A stretch of 34,714 nt of DNA, from NCBI GenBank assembly GCA_002069015.1, contig MWBL01000017.1, forward strand, positions 1 to 34,714, in the 5' to 3' direction. Shown here piece after piece: positions 16,830 to 24,716 of the stretch; within the stretch, counting starts at the first letter, position 1; every line of letters starts with the position of its first letter. Position numbers and translations under genes: made by a program. The DNA comes from Firmicutes bacterium ADurb.Bin300 (GTDB lineage: Bacteria; Bacillota; Clostridia; Oscillospirales; Acutalibacteraceae). The notes below the pieces were generated by a model, which worked only from the letters and a program-made list of their open reading frames with translations, was not told the origin of the DNA and made no database searches.

Positions 16830-16990
16830 CACCACAGAAAAATGTGAATTACCCGGAAAGGCTTTTTGAGTTTTTGTTTACGGTTTTTCGTGCTTTATAA
16901 GACGGAAAAGAGTCAGACAAGGGTTCTGAAAAGCCCAATACGGCAAGCTGCAAGGGCGCAGCAAGAAGCCGTTAACTGAGGAGATTAGTC
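16830..16990 (+). ncRNA. Structured 5' leader of the 3D-protein gene, class unknown
   Basis: A 160-base leader with visible pairings. CACA/TGTG forms a small hairpin at 16833-16846. GGCTTTT (16860-16866) can pair at long range with AAAAGCC (about 16929-16935), in competition with a local GGGTT/AGCCC stem. ACGGC (16940-16944) pairs with GCCGT (16968-16972), enclosing GCTGC/GCAGC (16947-16951 and 16958-16962). The last hairpin ends just before the Shine-Dalgarno GAGGAG (about 16979-16984). Such genes are often controlled by c-di-AMP (ydaO) riboswitches, but I could not find that class's conserved GGGGUUAAUC and ACAGCUAAC blocks, so I leave the class open. Confidence 0.5.
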
Positions 16991-18247
16991 ATGTCAGACA
17001 AAAACCTCGGCGATATGTTCACAATAAGCCCGATGAAAAGGATTTTACTTTTTACTCTTGCCCTTTCCTTCCTTTTCTCGGTTACAGCATTCGCCGTTGC
17101 CTCACCCGTATACGATATTGAGATTATCGACGGTGATGAGGTCATAATTGTTTCGACTTATAAAACTGAAACAGAAGAAATTCTTAATCAAGCGGGAATA
17201 TCCCTTTTTGAGGGAGACGAAGTCGAAGACAGTGCGGTTTCAGCCGCCTATGACGGAACGATAAGAATTAACCGAGGCGTCAAGGTGACCGTAGTCTCGG
17301 CTGACGATGAAACAACGGTCATCAATATTTACGGTACGGTTGCAGATGCTATTGAAAAGGCTTCGGTTGCTTACACGCTCAAAAACGCAATTAATTACCC
17401 TCTTGACCAAAAGGTATTTGAAGGGATGACCATTAAGGTTTTCAATAAATACTCCGTAACCGTCAAGTATGACGGCAAGGAAAAAACAGGCATAATTGCG
17501 GGTAAGACGGTTGAGGATGCATGTAAGGCTCTGAAAATCGTATTTGGTAAAGATGATATTACGGTTCCCGATCTAAAGCAAAGCCTCGTCGATAAAATGA
17601 CCATCGAGGTTTTAAGGGTTACTAAAAAAACCGTAACACAAATTGAAAAGATTTACTGTAAAACAGTCACAAAAAATTCTTCTGATATGTATGTCGGGGA
17701 CACAAAGGTACAAACCTACGGCAAGAACGGTCAAAAAAAGGTGACATATGAATACTGCTATATCAACGGCGAGCTATCCCAAAGGAAGGTTATAAGCGAG
17801 GTTGTAACACGCAAGGCTGTGGACAAAGTAGTTCTTAAGGGAATGAAAAAAGCCGCAAATGTTTCCTCAAGCTTCAATGTCAGGGCAAAAAGCGCAATTA
17901 GCGAGATGGCGGTTCCGTCTTATGTTACCATTGGCTCAAACGGTCTTCCCGAGAATTACAAGAAAAGCATAAGAGCAAAGGCTACCGCTTACTGTATTCC
18001 CGGGGGAACAACCTCAACAGGCAAGCGTGCTCAGACGGGTTATATCGCCGTTGACCCAAGAGAAATTCCATACGGCACCGAGATGTATATCGTTTCGGCA
18101 GACGGAAAGTATGTATACGGATATTGCATAGCCGCCGATACCGGAGGATTTATCTACAGTGTTGACTGGACCGTGGATTTGTATATGAACTCCACACGTG
18201 AATGTATAAATTGGGGCAGGCGCGACATTATTATTTACTTCCTGTAA
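16991..18247 (+). CDS. YabE-like cell-wall protein with DUF348, G5 and 3D domains
   Basis: An exported or membrane-anchored cell-wall protein of 418 residues, likely a muralytic enzyme of the YabE/Rpf-like group. A hydrophobic segment (about 17-38) follows PMKR. Then come ubiquitin-like DUF348 repeats (about 43-85, 100-143 and 155-200, each beginning with lines such as VYDIEIIDGDEVIIV and KYSVTVKYDGKE), a G5 domain (about 210-285), and a C-terminal 3D domain (about 330-418). The three acidic residues that name the 3D domain are Asp355 in AVDP, Asp383 in AADTGG and Asp396 in VDLY, and they are expected to form the active site of a lytic-transglycosylase-like barrel. It has its own consensus promoter, a long structured leader and a terminator, so it is a single-gene unit. 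Confidence 0.9.
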   Translation: MSDKNLGDMFTISPMKRILLFTLALSFLFSVTAFAVASPVYDIEIIDGDEVIIVSTYKTETEEILNQAGISLFEGDEVEDSAVSAAYDGTIRINRGVKVTVVSADDETTVINIYGTVADAIEKASVAYTLKNAINYPLDQKVFEGMTIKVFNKYSVTVKYDGKEKTGIIAGKTVEDACKALKIVFGKDDITVPDLKQSLVDKMTIEVLRVTKKTVTQIEKIYCKTVTKNSSDMYVGDTKVQTYGKNGQKKVTYEYCYINGELSQRKVISEVVTRKAVDKVVLKGMKKAANVSSSFNVRAKSAISEMAVPSYVTIGSNGLPENYKKSIRAKATAYCIPGGTTSTGKRAQTGYIAVDPREIPYGTEMYIVSADGKYVYGYCIAADTGGFIYSVDWTVDLYMNSTRECINWGRRDIIIYFL

Positions 18248-18257
18248 AAAATAAAAT

Positions 18258-18293
18258 ATACCGCAGGAACAAGCAATGTGCCTGCGGTATTTT
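18258..18293. terminator. Bidirectional terminator
   Basis: ATACCGCAGG (18258-18267) and CCTGCGGTAT (18281-18290), 10 perfect pairs, with TTTT on the right and AAAA on the left. It separates the 3D-protein gene from the convergent glycerate kinase gene and can serve both. Confidence 0.85.
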
Positions 18294-18308
18294 AATTCCT
18301 GCTTGCTT

Positions 18309-19418
18309 TTAGCCGAATATCTCGGCAGCTCTTTTTTTGAGAAGCCGGGAAGCGTGGGTCATTGAATACTCTGTGCTAACCCCATTTGGTCTTGCCTTAA
18401 ATACTTGCGAAAATCCTGCATCGTACAGTAGGGAGCTTTCACAGTCAATGTCACCGCTCAAAAGGATACAGGGTCTTGTGTGACTTTTCGCCAACCTCAT
18501 TACTGCAATAGGCAGCTTTCCGAGAAGGGTGGAGGCATCTGTCTTACCTTCTCCCGTTATTACAATATCACATTCTCTTATTCTATCCTCAAGCCTTACA
18601 AGACGGGCTATTAATTCGAGTCCGGGGAGAAGAGCGGCGCCGCAGCATACGCACAGCATTGCGCCCAATCCTCCCGCGGCTCCGCCGCCTTCAATATCAA
18701 ATACAGGCATCATAAAAGTATCTTGAAGTATTTTTCCGTAATTTAACAAAGCTTCCTCCAATAGGAGTATATCCGACTTGTCGGCGCCCTTTTGCTTTGC
18801 AAAAACCTTTGTCGCCCCGCTTTCTCCGCAAAGAGTGACCGAAACATCGCATGCCACTGTTATTTGAGTATCCCGAATTCTTTTATCAAAGCCTGACATA
18901 TCGATTTTATGCAGAGCCTTAAGAGCAGCCCCGCCCGGGGAGAGCTCTTGGAGGCTTTTATCAAGAAGCTTTGCCCCGAGAGCGCAAAGCGCTCCCGCGC
19001 CGCCGTCGTTAGTTGCGCTGCCGCCGATACCTAATATTATCTTGCTAATACCCCTGTCAAGTGCGTCTTTCATCATCACGCCGCAGCCGTATGTAGTGGT
19101 GATTTTCGGATTAAGCTCCTCTTTTGCCAAAAGCATAATGCCCGAAGCTGCCGCCATTTCCATTACGGCAGTATCGCCTAAAATACAATACCGTGCCTTA
19201 ACGGACCGCATTAAAGCGTCAAAAGTATCTACCGATATGGTTTCACAGCCGTCAATACAGCTAACGGCATCCACGGTACCCTCACCGCCGTCGGCAAGGG
19301 GTAAAATCTCAACATTTGCACAAGAGCTTGCCCGAAGTATTCCTTCGCGTATTGCGCTGCAAGCCTCTTTTGCAGACAGGGAGCCCTTAAAGGAATCAAC
19401 CGCCACAAGAACTTTCAA
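18309..19418 (-). CDS. Glycerate kinase, GarK/GlxK family
   Basis: Phosphorylates glycerate, normally to 2-phosphoglycerate in this family. About 369 residues. It has the family start KVLVAVDSFKGSLSA, then LADGGEGTVDA, LGIGGSATNDGGAGAL and VITGEGKTDASTLLGKLP. The longest frame begins with GTG at 19427, but that codon lies within the only Shine-Dalgarno-like run (GGGGTG). The TTG at 19418, seven bases after it, gives MKVLVAVDSFKG, the usual N-terminus, so I use that start. A run of eight Ts lies between the two candidate starts. It is a single gene between two units of opposite strand. Its partners in glycerate or glyoxylate metabolism are not nearby. Confidence 0.9.
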   Translation of the reverse strand: MKVLVAVDSFKGSLSAKEACSAIREGILRASSCANVEILPLADGGEGTVDAVSCIDGCETISVDTFDALMRSVKARYCILGDTAVMEMAAASGIMLLAKEELNPKITTTYGCGVMMKDALDRGISKIILGIGGSATNDGGAGALCALGAKLLDKSLQELSPGGAALKALHKIDMSGFDKRIRDTQITVACDVSVTLCGESGATKVFAKQKGADKSDILLLEEALLNYGKILQDTFMMPVFDIEGGGAAGGLGAMLCVCCGAALLPGLELIARLVRLEDRIRECDIVITGEGKTDASTLLGKLPIAVMRLAKSHTRPCILLSGDIDCESSLLYDAGFSQVFKARPNGVSTEYSMTHASRLLKKRAAEIFG

Positions 19419-19513
19419 AAAAAACACCCCAAAGAGAGTAGTTTATTATTAATTGCTATTATACTATGGATGCCTTAGTAAATCAATAACGCCAAGGCGT
19501 TTGGAAAAATATC

Positions 19514-19543
19514 TTGACAATTTAATCTGCTGTGATATATAAT
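19514..19543 (+). promoter_or_regulatory. Promoter of the rpmH cluster
   Basis: TTGACA (19514-19519), an 18-base spacer, and TATAAT (19538-19543), both perfect consensus. About 75 bases of leader follow before rpmH. Confidence 0.82.
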
Positions 19544-19621
19544 AGCCGAGTAACTGTGATAATGCCATATTGATGGCGTAAACGGACAGTATATTACCCG
19601 GTGAATGGAGATAAATACAAA

Positions 19622-19756
19622 ATGAAGAGGACATATCAGCCGAAAAAAAGGCAAAGACAAAAGGTTCACGGCTTCCGCTCAAGAATGTTCGGCAGAAACG
19701 GAAGAAAAATACTTGCTCGTCGCAGAGCCAAAGGCAGAAAAAGGCTCAGCTATTGA
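19622..19756 (+). CDS. rpmH: Ribosomal protein bL34
   Basis: A 44-residue, very basic ribosomal protein of the large subunit. It reads [18 protein letters not shown] at the start and ends with [12 protein letters not shown], the family pattern and exact usual length. It is preceded by TGGAG at about 19605 and a consensus promoter. It opens the conserved rpmH-rnpA-yidD-yidC-khpB cluster. In many bacteria dnaA lies just upstream on the opposite strand; here that position is taken by glycerate kinase. Confidence 0.97.
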   Translation: MKRTYQPKKRQRQKVHGFRSRMFGRNGRKILARRRAKGRKRLSY

Positions 19757-19807
19757 ATCAAAAAGAAAAACAAGCCAATAATACCTGAAACAACAGAGGA
19801 CAATATT

Positions 19808-20155
19808 TTGGCCGATTTTATCACCTTAAAGCTCAATAGCGATTTTCGACGCGTGTATGCCCGGGGGAAATCGGTTGCTTCAAACGCGTTGGTAATCTAC
19901 TACCTGAAAAATCGTACCGGTAAAGCTCGCGTTGGTATAACAACAAGCAGAAAAATCGGTAATGCCGTTGAGCGCAACAGGTCAAGACGCATAATTAAAG
20001 AGGGCTTACGCAGGGTTATGCCGAGAATTAAAACGGGGTATGATTACGTTTTAGTGGCGAGAAGTAAGACGAAGCATCTTAAAAGTACCGATATATCATC
20101 TGTCTTGTTATCGCTTTTAAGCAATGAGGGACTTATTTTACCTGTTGAAGAATGA
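19808..20155 (+). CDS. rnpA: RNase P protein component
   Basis: The protein subunit of RNase P, which helps the catalytic RNA (rnpB at 7979) bind tRNA precursors. 115 residues, basic. The RNR signature is [14 protein letters not shown] with Arg56, Asn57 and Arg58, and the N-terminal [16 protein letters not shown] is typical. The start is TTG at 19808, eight bases after AGAGG. It follows rpmH in the conserved order and its last four bases overlap the start of yidD. Confidence 0.96.
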   Translation: MADFITLKLNSDFRRVYARGKSVASNALVIYYLKNRTGKARVGITTSRKIGNAVERNRSRRIIKEGLRRVMPRIKTGYDYVLVARSKTKHLKSTDISSVLLSLLSNEGLILPVEE

Positions 20156-20379
20156 AAAAGCTTTTAATAAAAACAATTAAATTCTACATCGGACATATTT
20201 CACCTCTGTTTCCGCCGCGTTGCAGGTATTATCCAAGCTGTTCCGCATATGCTCTTGAGGCTGTGACAGTACACGGTTCAGTAAAAGGCTGTTTGCTTGC
20301 GATTAAGCGGCTATCGAGATGTAATATTTTTTTCCCGGGTGGAGTAGATCCGGTCCCGCCAAAAAAAGATGTGAAATAA
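20152..20379 (+). CDS. yidD: Membrane protein insertion efficiency factor YidD
   Basis: A 75-residue peripheral membrane protein that aids YidC-dependent membrane insertion. The family core [18 protein letters not shown] and GGVDPVPPK is present. An amphipathic N-terminal helix precedes it. Its ATG overlaps the rnpA stop by four bases, and yidC starts 12 bases later. Confidence 0.96.
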   Translation: MKKLLIKTIKFYIGHISPLFPPRCRYYPSCSAYALEAVTVHGSVKGCLLAIKRLSRCNIFFPGGVDPVPPKKDVK

Positions 20380-20391
20380 AGGAGTTCTGTC

Positions 20392-21360
20392 ATGGTTTGG
20401 TTGAGAGAGGTACTTGCCGTACCTTTTGGGTATATTATGAGTTTGCTGTATTTGTTTACGGGAAATTATCTTCTTTCAATAGTTCTTTTGACAGTTTCAG
20501 TGAGAATTGCAATGCTGCCCGTTTCTATTAAGCAGCAAAAAAACACGTCCAGGCAGGTACGACTGCAGCCTAAAATCAAAAAAATACAGGAAAAATATAA
20601 AGGCGACCAACGCAAAATCAGTGAAGAAACGCAAGCTCTTTACAACAGGGAGGGCTTTAGTGTCACACAAGGCGGATGTGTCCCTCTTTTGGTGCAATTC
20701 CCGATTATGATAGGGCTTTTCGGGGTCATTTACACCCCCTTGTCAAACGTATTGAGGATAGCTAACGGGACGATGACCGCACTTATAAGCGCTTTTAAGG
20801 AATATGCCGGCGCTCTCGATATTAAAGTTCAGGATAATACCATTGAAATCAAGCTGCTTGAGCATTTCGGTAATTTTATTGCAAGCAAGTCCGAATCTGC
20901 TGTTGCCGCGGTTAAGATGCTTTCGGAACGAGATTTTTCGGAAATCAATAAGCTTATTGACGGGTTTCAGCTTTTTGGGGTTCAGCTTTTTGAAACGCCT
21001 GACGCAAAAAGCTTCGGTAAGCTCTGGATATTCCCCATTCTTGCCGGGGTTACCTCACTGCTTTCGGCAGGCTTTATGTATATTAAGCAAAAGCAGCAAA
21101 ACCCCGATATGGCTAAAAATCCGACTATGGGCTGTATGACATTTTCATCACCCCTGATGTCGGTAGCCTTTGCCTTTATGTTTCCTGCGGGCGTAGGTTT
21201 TTATTGGATAGTATCTAACGTAATTTCATTTGTTCAAACTGTTGCCTTAAATTATATATACAGTCCCAAGAAAGTAATAGCGCGAAATATGGTTGAAGAA
21301 ACTATTATGCACAGGGCAAGGGAGAACAATATTAAAAAGCGCGTTGAAATGCAAAAATAG
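20392..21360 (+). CDS. yidC: Membrane protein insertase YidC/OxaA
   Basis: Inserts and folds membrane proteins, alone or with SecYEG. 322 residues, the Gram-positive form without the large periplasmic domain. The conserved groove arginine is Arg38 in TVSVRIAMLP, followed by the cytoplasmic hairpin rich in Lys and Gln (about 45-85), then transmembrane segments near 98-120, 210-230, 250-268 and 272-292. There is no lipobox; the N-terminus starts MVWLREVLAVPFGYIM. A segment of about 60 residues (125-190, with TIEIKLLEHFGN) lies between helices 2 and 3 and is probably extracellular. AAGGAG precedes the ATG. Followed by khpB, the usual neighbour. Confidence 0.95.
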   Translation: MVWLREVLAVPFGYIMSLLYLFTGNYLLSIVLLTVSVRIAMLPVSIKQQKNTSRQVRLQPKIKKIQEKYKGDQRKISEETQALYNREGFSVTQGGCVPLLVQFPIMIGLFGVIYTPLSNVLRIANGTMTALISAFKEYAGALDIKVQDNTIEIKLLEHFGNFIASKSESAVAAVKMLSERDFSEINKLIDGFQLFGVQLFETPDAKSFGKLWIFPILAGVTSLLSAGFMYIKQKQQNPDMAKNPTMGCMTFSSPLMSVAFAFMFPAGVGFYWIVSNVISFVQTVALNYIYSPKKVIARNMVEETIMHRARENNIKKRVEMQK

Positions 21361-21406
21361 TATGAAGTAATCCGCATTTTGCGGTACAATATAGGTGGTG
21401 AAATTA

Positions 21407-22372
21407 TTGATAAGGGAAGCAATAGGTACGGCACCGACTCTTGATGAGGCCAGAAGTAAGGCTATTGCACAGCTTAACGCTCCTTTAGACGCCGATGTTA
21501 TCGTTGAGGTGCTTGAACAGGCGACGAAAAAGACTTTAGGTCTTTTCGGGGGCTCACTCGCAAAAGTAAGAGCCTATTACGAGACGGCACAGGAGCAGAA
21601 CGAGGAACCCGTACAAAAGCTCATGCAAGAGACCCCGAAAAGTGTTGAAAAAGTTAAGGGAAATGAAAAAACGAAGAAGCCTCGCAAGGCTGAAGAAGAA
21701 AAGAGTTTGGGACAAGACGAAGGCTTGCGGCAAGCCGCACCGGGAGGAGAAGTCGTTTCAAGTGACAATGCCCCTGCAAATTATCTGACAAGCATTCTTT
21801 TGGGAATGGGCATTACGGACGTTTCAATTATCACAAAGCAGACAGATGAGGACATATTTCTTGAAATTGTAAGTAGGGAGGATTATGGCAGCATAATCGG
21901 CAGACGCGGAGAAACACTTGATGCACTTCAATATCTTGTTCGCCTTTCTGTCAGCAGAAATGAAAATGAGGGCAGGAGAATATCACTCAATATCGGCGAT
22001 TACCGCGATAAAAGGGAGATAACGCTTAAAGGACTTGCAAAAAGGCAGGCAGATAAGGTGTTAAAATATGGGAGAAACGCGGTGCTTGATCCGATGAACC
22101 CGTATGAGAGAAGGATTATTCATACCACTGTTCAGGATATCGAAGGAGTACAGTCACATTCGATTGGAGAGGGAGAGGGCAGAAGAGTTGTAATTTCTCC
22201 GGTAGGCGGACGCTCCGGAGGTTATCGGTATAATGACAGAGGCGGAAATAACGGCAGACGGCGTGACGCCAAACCTCAGTATAAGCCCCGACCGCTTGAG
22301 ACAAGAGAACCGAAGACCGATGTTTCAGGTGAATTCAGCTATGGGAAAATCGAACCGAAAATAAAAAATTAA
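21407..22372 (+). CDS. khpB: RNA-binding protein KhpB (Jag/SpoIIIJ-associated)
   Basis: An RNA-binding protein linked to YidC and to cell elongation and division control in Firmicutes. From the start chosen here it has 321 residues: Jag-N domain (1-50), a charged linker (about 55-125), a type II KH domain with the loop GRRG (165-168), an R3H domain with YERRIIH (233-239), and a Gly/Arg-rich tail (about 276-321). The longest frame starts GTG at 21395, but AGGTGGTG (21393-21400) is better read as the Shine-Dalgarno sequence for TTG at 21407. That gives MIREAIGTAPTLDEA, close to the usual Jag start. It ends the rpmH cluster; a T-box operon follows. Confidence 0.92.
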   Translation: MIREAIGTAPTLDEARSKAIAQLNAPLDADVIVEVLEQATKKTLGLFGGSLAKVRAYYETAQEQNEEPVQKLMQETPKSVEKVKGNEKTKKPRKAEEEKSLGQDEGLRQAAPGGEVVSSDNAPANYLTSILLGMGITDVSIITKQTDEDIFLEIVSREDYGSIIGRRGETLDALQYLVRLSVSRNENEGRRISLNIGDYRDKREITLKGLAKRQADKVLKYGRNAVLDPMNPYERRIIHTTVQDIEGVQSHSIGEGEGRRVVISPVGGRSGGYRYNDRGGNNGRRRDAKPQYKPRPLETREPKTDVSGEFSYGKIEPKIKN

Positions 22373-22390
22373 ATAAAAAACTAACAATTG

Positions 22391-22419
22391 TTGACAAATT
22401 GGCATTAACGTAATATTAT
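22391..22419 (+). promoter_or_regulatory. Promoter of the T-box operon
   Basis: TTGACA (22391-22396), a 17-base spacer, and TATTAT (22414-22419), 19 bases after the khpB stop. Confidence 0.75.
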
Positions 22420-22427
22420 ATTGGTAA

Positions 22428-22684
22428 CTAAACCTGTGAACGAGAGAAGTAGCTTATGCTTTGTCTTCAGAGAGCCGCTTATGGTGTGATTGCGGCGTCA
22501 ATTGTATAAGCGAATGGACTCGAGAGGGCAGAGCGAAAGGAAATTCCGAGTAGTAGCTGACGGGAGCTTCATCCGTTATCAACGAAGAACGTATGACAGT
22601 ACGTTAAACGAGTGGATGCACAGCATCAATTCGGGTGGTACCGCAGGTATTATTCCTGTCCCGTTATTGGGACAGGAATTTTTG
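22428..22684 (+). ncRNA. T-box leader, tryptophan-specific
   Basis: A tRNA-sensing leader. The T-box consensus GGGTGGTACCGC is at 22633-22644. Stem I features precede it: GAGAGAAGTAG near 22442 (AGUA region), an apical stem CCGC/GCGG around the GGTGTGATT loop, and the specifier loop GCGAATGGACTCG. Aligned as in known leaders, the specifier is TGG (22515-22517), the Trp codon. An 11-bp terminator stem (22652-22662 and 22669-22679) followed by TTTT can form instead of the antiterminator. When tRNA-Trp is uncharged it should pair with UGG and the T-box, and let transcription continue into trpB2 and probably the two CHR genes. The specifier agrees with the tryptophan-related gene downstream. Confidence 0.93.
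22652..22684 (+). terminator. Regulated terminator of the T-box
   Basis: ATTCCTGTCCC (22652-22662) pairs perfectly with GGGACAGGAAT (22669-22679) and is followed by a T-rich tract. It overlaps the 3' side of the antiterminator region, as required for switching. Confidence 0.9.
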
Positions 22685-22714
22685 TTTTAATATTGTTTGA
22701 AAGGAAAGATTACA

Positions 22715-24085
22715 ATGAAGAACATCCCGTACCGCATTATTTTATCAGAGCAGCACATACCGAGACAATGGTACAACCTAAACGCCGACATGAAGAGTAA
22801 AGCACCGCCTCTCATTAATCTTGATACAAAGGAACCGGTTACTGTTGATGATTTGTCTCACATATTCTGCAAAGAGCTGTCAAAGCAGGAAATTGATACG
22901 GAAAACGCTTATATCGATATTCCGGACGGGATAATCGATTGGTACAAAACTTGCCGACCGTCACCCCTTGTCAGGGCATATGCATTGGAAAAGGAACTTG
23001 ACACCCCCGCAAAAATATATTATAAGTTTGAGGGCAACAATACTTCGGGCAGTCATAAGCTCAACTCCGCAATTGCTCAGGCATACTACGCAAAATCAGA
23101 GGGGATAACACATCTTACCACCGAAACGGGAGCCGGTCAGTGGGGTACCGCGTTATCGATGGCATGCTCCTTTTTCGGAGTAGAGCTTACCGTTTATATG
23201 GTAAGGGGAAGCTTTTTCCAAAAGCCGCAAAGAAAAACTGTTATGCAGGTTTTCAAGGCTGATGTGATACCCAGCCCGTCAAACCTCACATCTTCGGGCA
23301 GGGCGATGCTCGAAAAGCTTGGAGAAGACACTTCCGGTTCCCTCGGCTGTGCAATAACGGAAGCTGTTGAACACGCCGTAACCCATGAGAATACGCGATA
23401 TGTACTCGGTTCGGTATTAAATCAGGTTTTGCTTCATCAATCTATAATAGGACTTGAGTCAAAAAAGGCAATGGAGCTTTACGATGAATATCCGGACATA
23501 GTGATAGGGTGTGTAGGCGGTGGTTCGAGCTTCGGGGGTCTTATTGCCCCGTTTATGAAAGACAAAATCGAGAAAACGCGTAACCCGTATTTTATTGCGG
23601 TTGAGCCGACTTCTTGCCCTACCCTTACAAGAGGGAAATATGCTTATGATTTCTGCGATGTCGGAAGGATTACTCCTCTTGCCAAAATGTATACCTTAGG
23701 GAACGGCTTTATTCCTTCCGCGGACCACGCAGGAGGACTGCGTTACCACGGAATGTCGCCTATTGTAAGCAAGCTGTATGACGATAAGCTTATTGATGAG
23801 GCAAGAGCGGTGGAGCAGACGAGTGTTTTCGATGCGGCAGTAAAATTTTCCCGTATAGAAGGTATCCTGCCGGCTCCCGAATCGTCTCATGCCATTAAGG
23901 TTGCTATTGACGAAGCTGAAAAATGCCGCAAAACAGGCGAGAAGAAGACAATTCTTTTCTGCCTTACAGGAACCGGGTATTTTGATATGAGCGCGTACAG
24001 CAATTATTTGGAGAGTAAAATGATTAATTATGTCCCGAAAAATGAAGAGCTGCAAGAGAGCTTTGACAAAATACCGAAAGCTTAA
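22715..24085 (+). CDS. trpB2: TrpB2-type tryptophan synthase beta chain
   Basis: A PLP enzyme of the TrpB2 branch, 456 residues, longer than the usual 400-residue TrpB1. It joins indole and serine to tryptophan. The PLP lysine is Lys115 in TSGSHKLNSA, TETGAGQWGTALS follows, and VGGGSSFGG binds the cofactor phosphate. The N-terminal segment (about 1-60) and EGNNTSGSHK are typical of TrpB2. The frame extends to TTG at 22697, but AAAGGAAAG sits right before ATG 22715 (MKNIPYRIIL), so I start there. No trpA or other trp genes are in the window; TrpB2 proteins often work without a fitted TrpA and may salvage indole. A Trp T-box controls it. Two CHR transporter genes follow 28 bases later. Confidence 0.93.
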   Translation: MKNIPYRIILSEQHIPRQWYNLNADMKSKAPPLINLDTKEPVTVDDLSHIFCKELSKQEIDTENAYIDIPDGIIDWYKTCRPSPLVRAYALEKELDTPAKIYYKFEGNNTSGSHKLNSAIAQAYYAKSEGITHLTTETGAGQWGTALSMACSFFGVELTVYMVRGSFFQKPQRKTVMQVFKADVIPSPSNLTSSGRAMLEKLGEDTSGSLGCAITEAVEHAVTHENTRYVLGSVLNQVLLHQSIIGLESKKAMELYDEYPDIVIGCVGGGSSFGGLIAPFMKDKIEKTRNPYFIAVEPTSCPTLTRGKYAYDFCDVGRITPLAKMYTLGNGFIPSADHAGGLRYHGMSPIVSKLYDDKLIDEARAVEQTSVFDAAVKFSRIEGILPAPESSHAIKVAIDEAEKCRKTGEKKTILFCLTGTGYFDMSAYSNYLESKMINYVPKNEELQESFDKIPKA

Positions 24086-24113
24086 GACCAAAGCGTAAAA
24101 CAGAGGTGGAGAT

Positions 24114-24716
24114 TTGAAAAAACCCATTAAATTTTATTTTAAGTTTTTCGTTTCAGTATTTTCATTAAGTCTTTTTACAATAGGCGGAGGTTATGTTATA
24201 GTACCGCTTATGCGGAAAAAGTATGTTGAAAAGCTAAAATGGATTAAAGAAAATGAAATGCTTGATTTAGTCGCTGTAGCCCAGTCCTCTCCGGGGGCTA
24301 TGGCTGTAAACACCGCCGTTCTTGTGGGATACCGAACCTGCGGAATTGCAGGCGCTGTTTTAGGTGCGTTTGGCGCTATCGCTCCGCCTCTGATTATTAT
24401 TTCGCTTGTATATCTTGCTTACGATGCTTTTCACGGGGATAAAATTGTACTGGCGGTTTTATCGGGAATAAGAATAGGCGTTGCGGCTGTAATAATTGAT
24501 GTTGTAATCGGCATGACAAAAACCGTGTTCAAAGAAAAAAATGTATTTTCCGCATTAATACTGCTCATCTCATTTGTATCGGTTTATTTTCTGAAGATAA
24601 ATGTTATGCTTATAATTTTTGGCTGCATAGTGATAGGGGTCGTGGTTTCTCTTTTCAAAAGAGGGAAAAACACTAAATCCGAATGTAATGAAGAGTCGGA
24701 AGGGGACATTTCATAA
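24114..24716 (+). CDS. CHR-family transporter, first half-size subunit
   Basis: A membrane protein of the chromate ion transporter (CHR) family, 200 residues, the short-chain form with one CHR domain. It has FTIGGGYVIVPLM near the N-terminus and SSPGAMAVNTAVLVGYR after it, matching the family's GGG and PG..N.A...G motifs. Hydrophobic segments lie near 10-30, 76-105, 115-140 and 145-175, and the C-terminus is charged. Short CHR proteins work as pairs, and the second subunit starts on the last base of this gene. It starts with TTG behind GAGGTGGA. Chromate export is known for only some members. Here the position behind a Trp T-box and trpB2 suggests another anion or an aromatic compound (inference). 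Confidence 0.88.
   Translation: MKKPIKFYFKFFVSVFSLSLFTIGGGYVIVPLMRKKYVEKLKWIKENEMLDLVAVAQSSPGAMAVNTAVLVGYRTCGIAGAVLGAFGAIAPPLIIISLVYLAYDAFHGDKIVLAVLSGIRIGVAAVIIDVVIGMTKTVFKEKNVFSALILLISFVSVYFLKINVMLIIFGCIVIGVVVSLFKRGKNTKSECNEESEGDIS

Noticed and set aside
16830-16990. c-di-AMP (ydaO-yuaA) riboswitch call for the 3D-protein leader
   Set aside because: The gene type fits, but the conserved GGGGUUAAUC-like and ACAGCUAAC-like blocks are not visible, so I list only a structured leader of unknown class.
22490-22690. Open frame of 66 codons within the T-box leader
   Set aside because: It runs through conserved T-box stems and the terminator; it has no ribosome binding site and is explained by the RNA.
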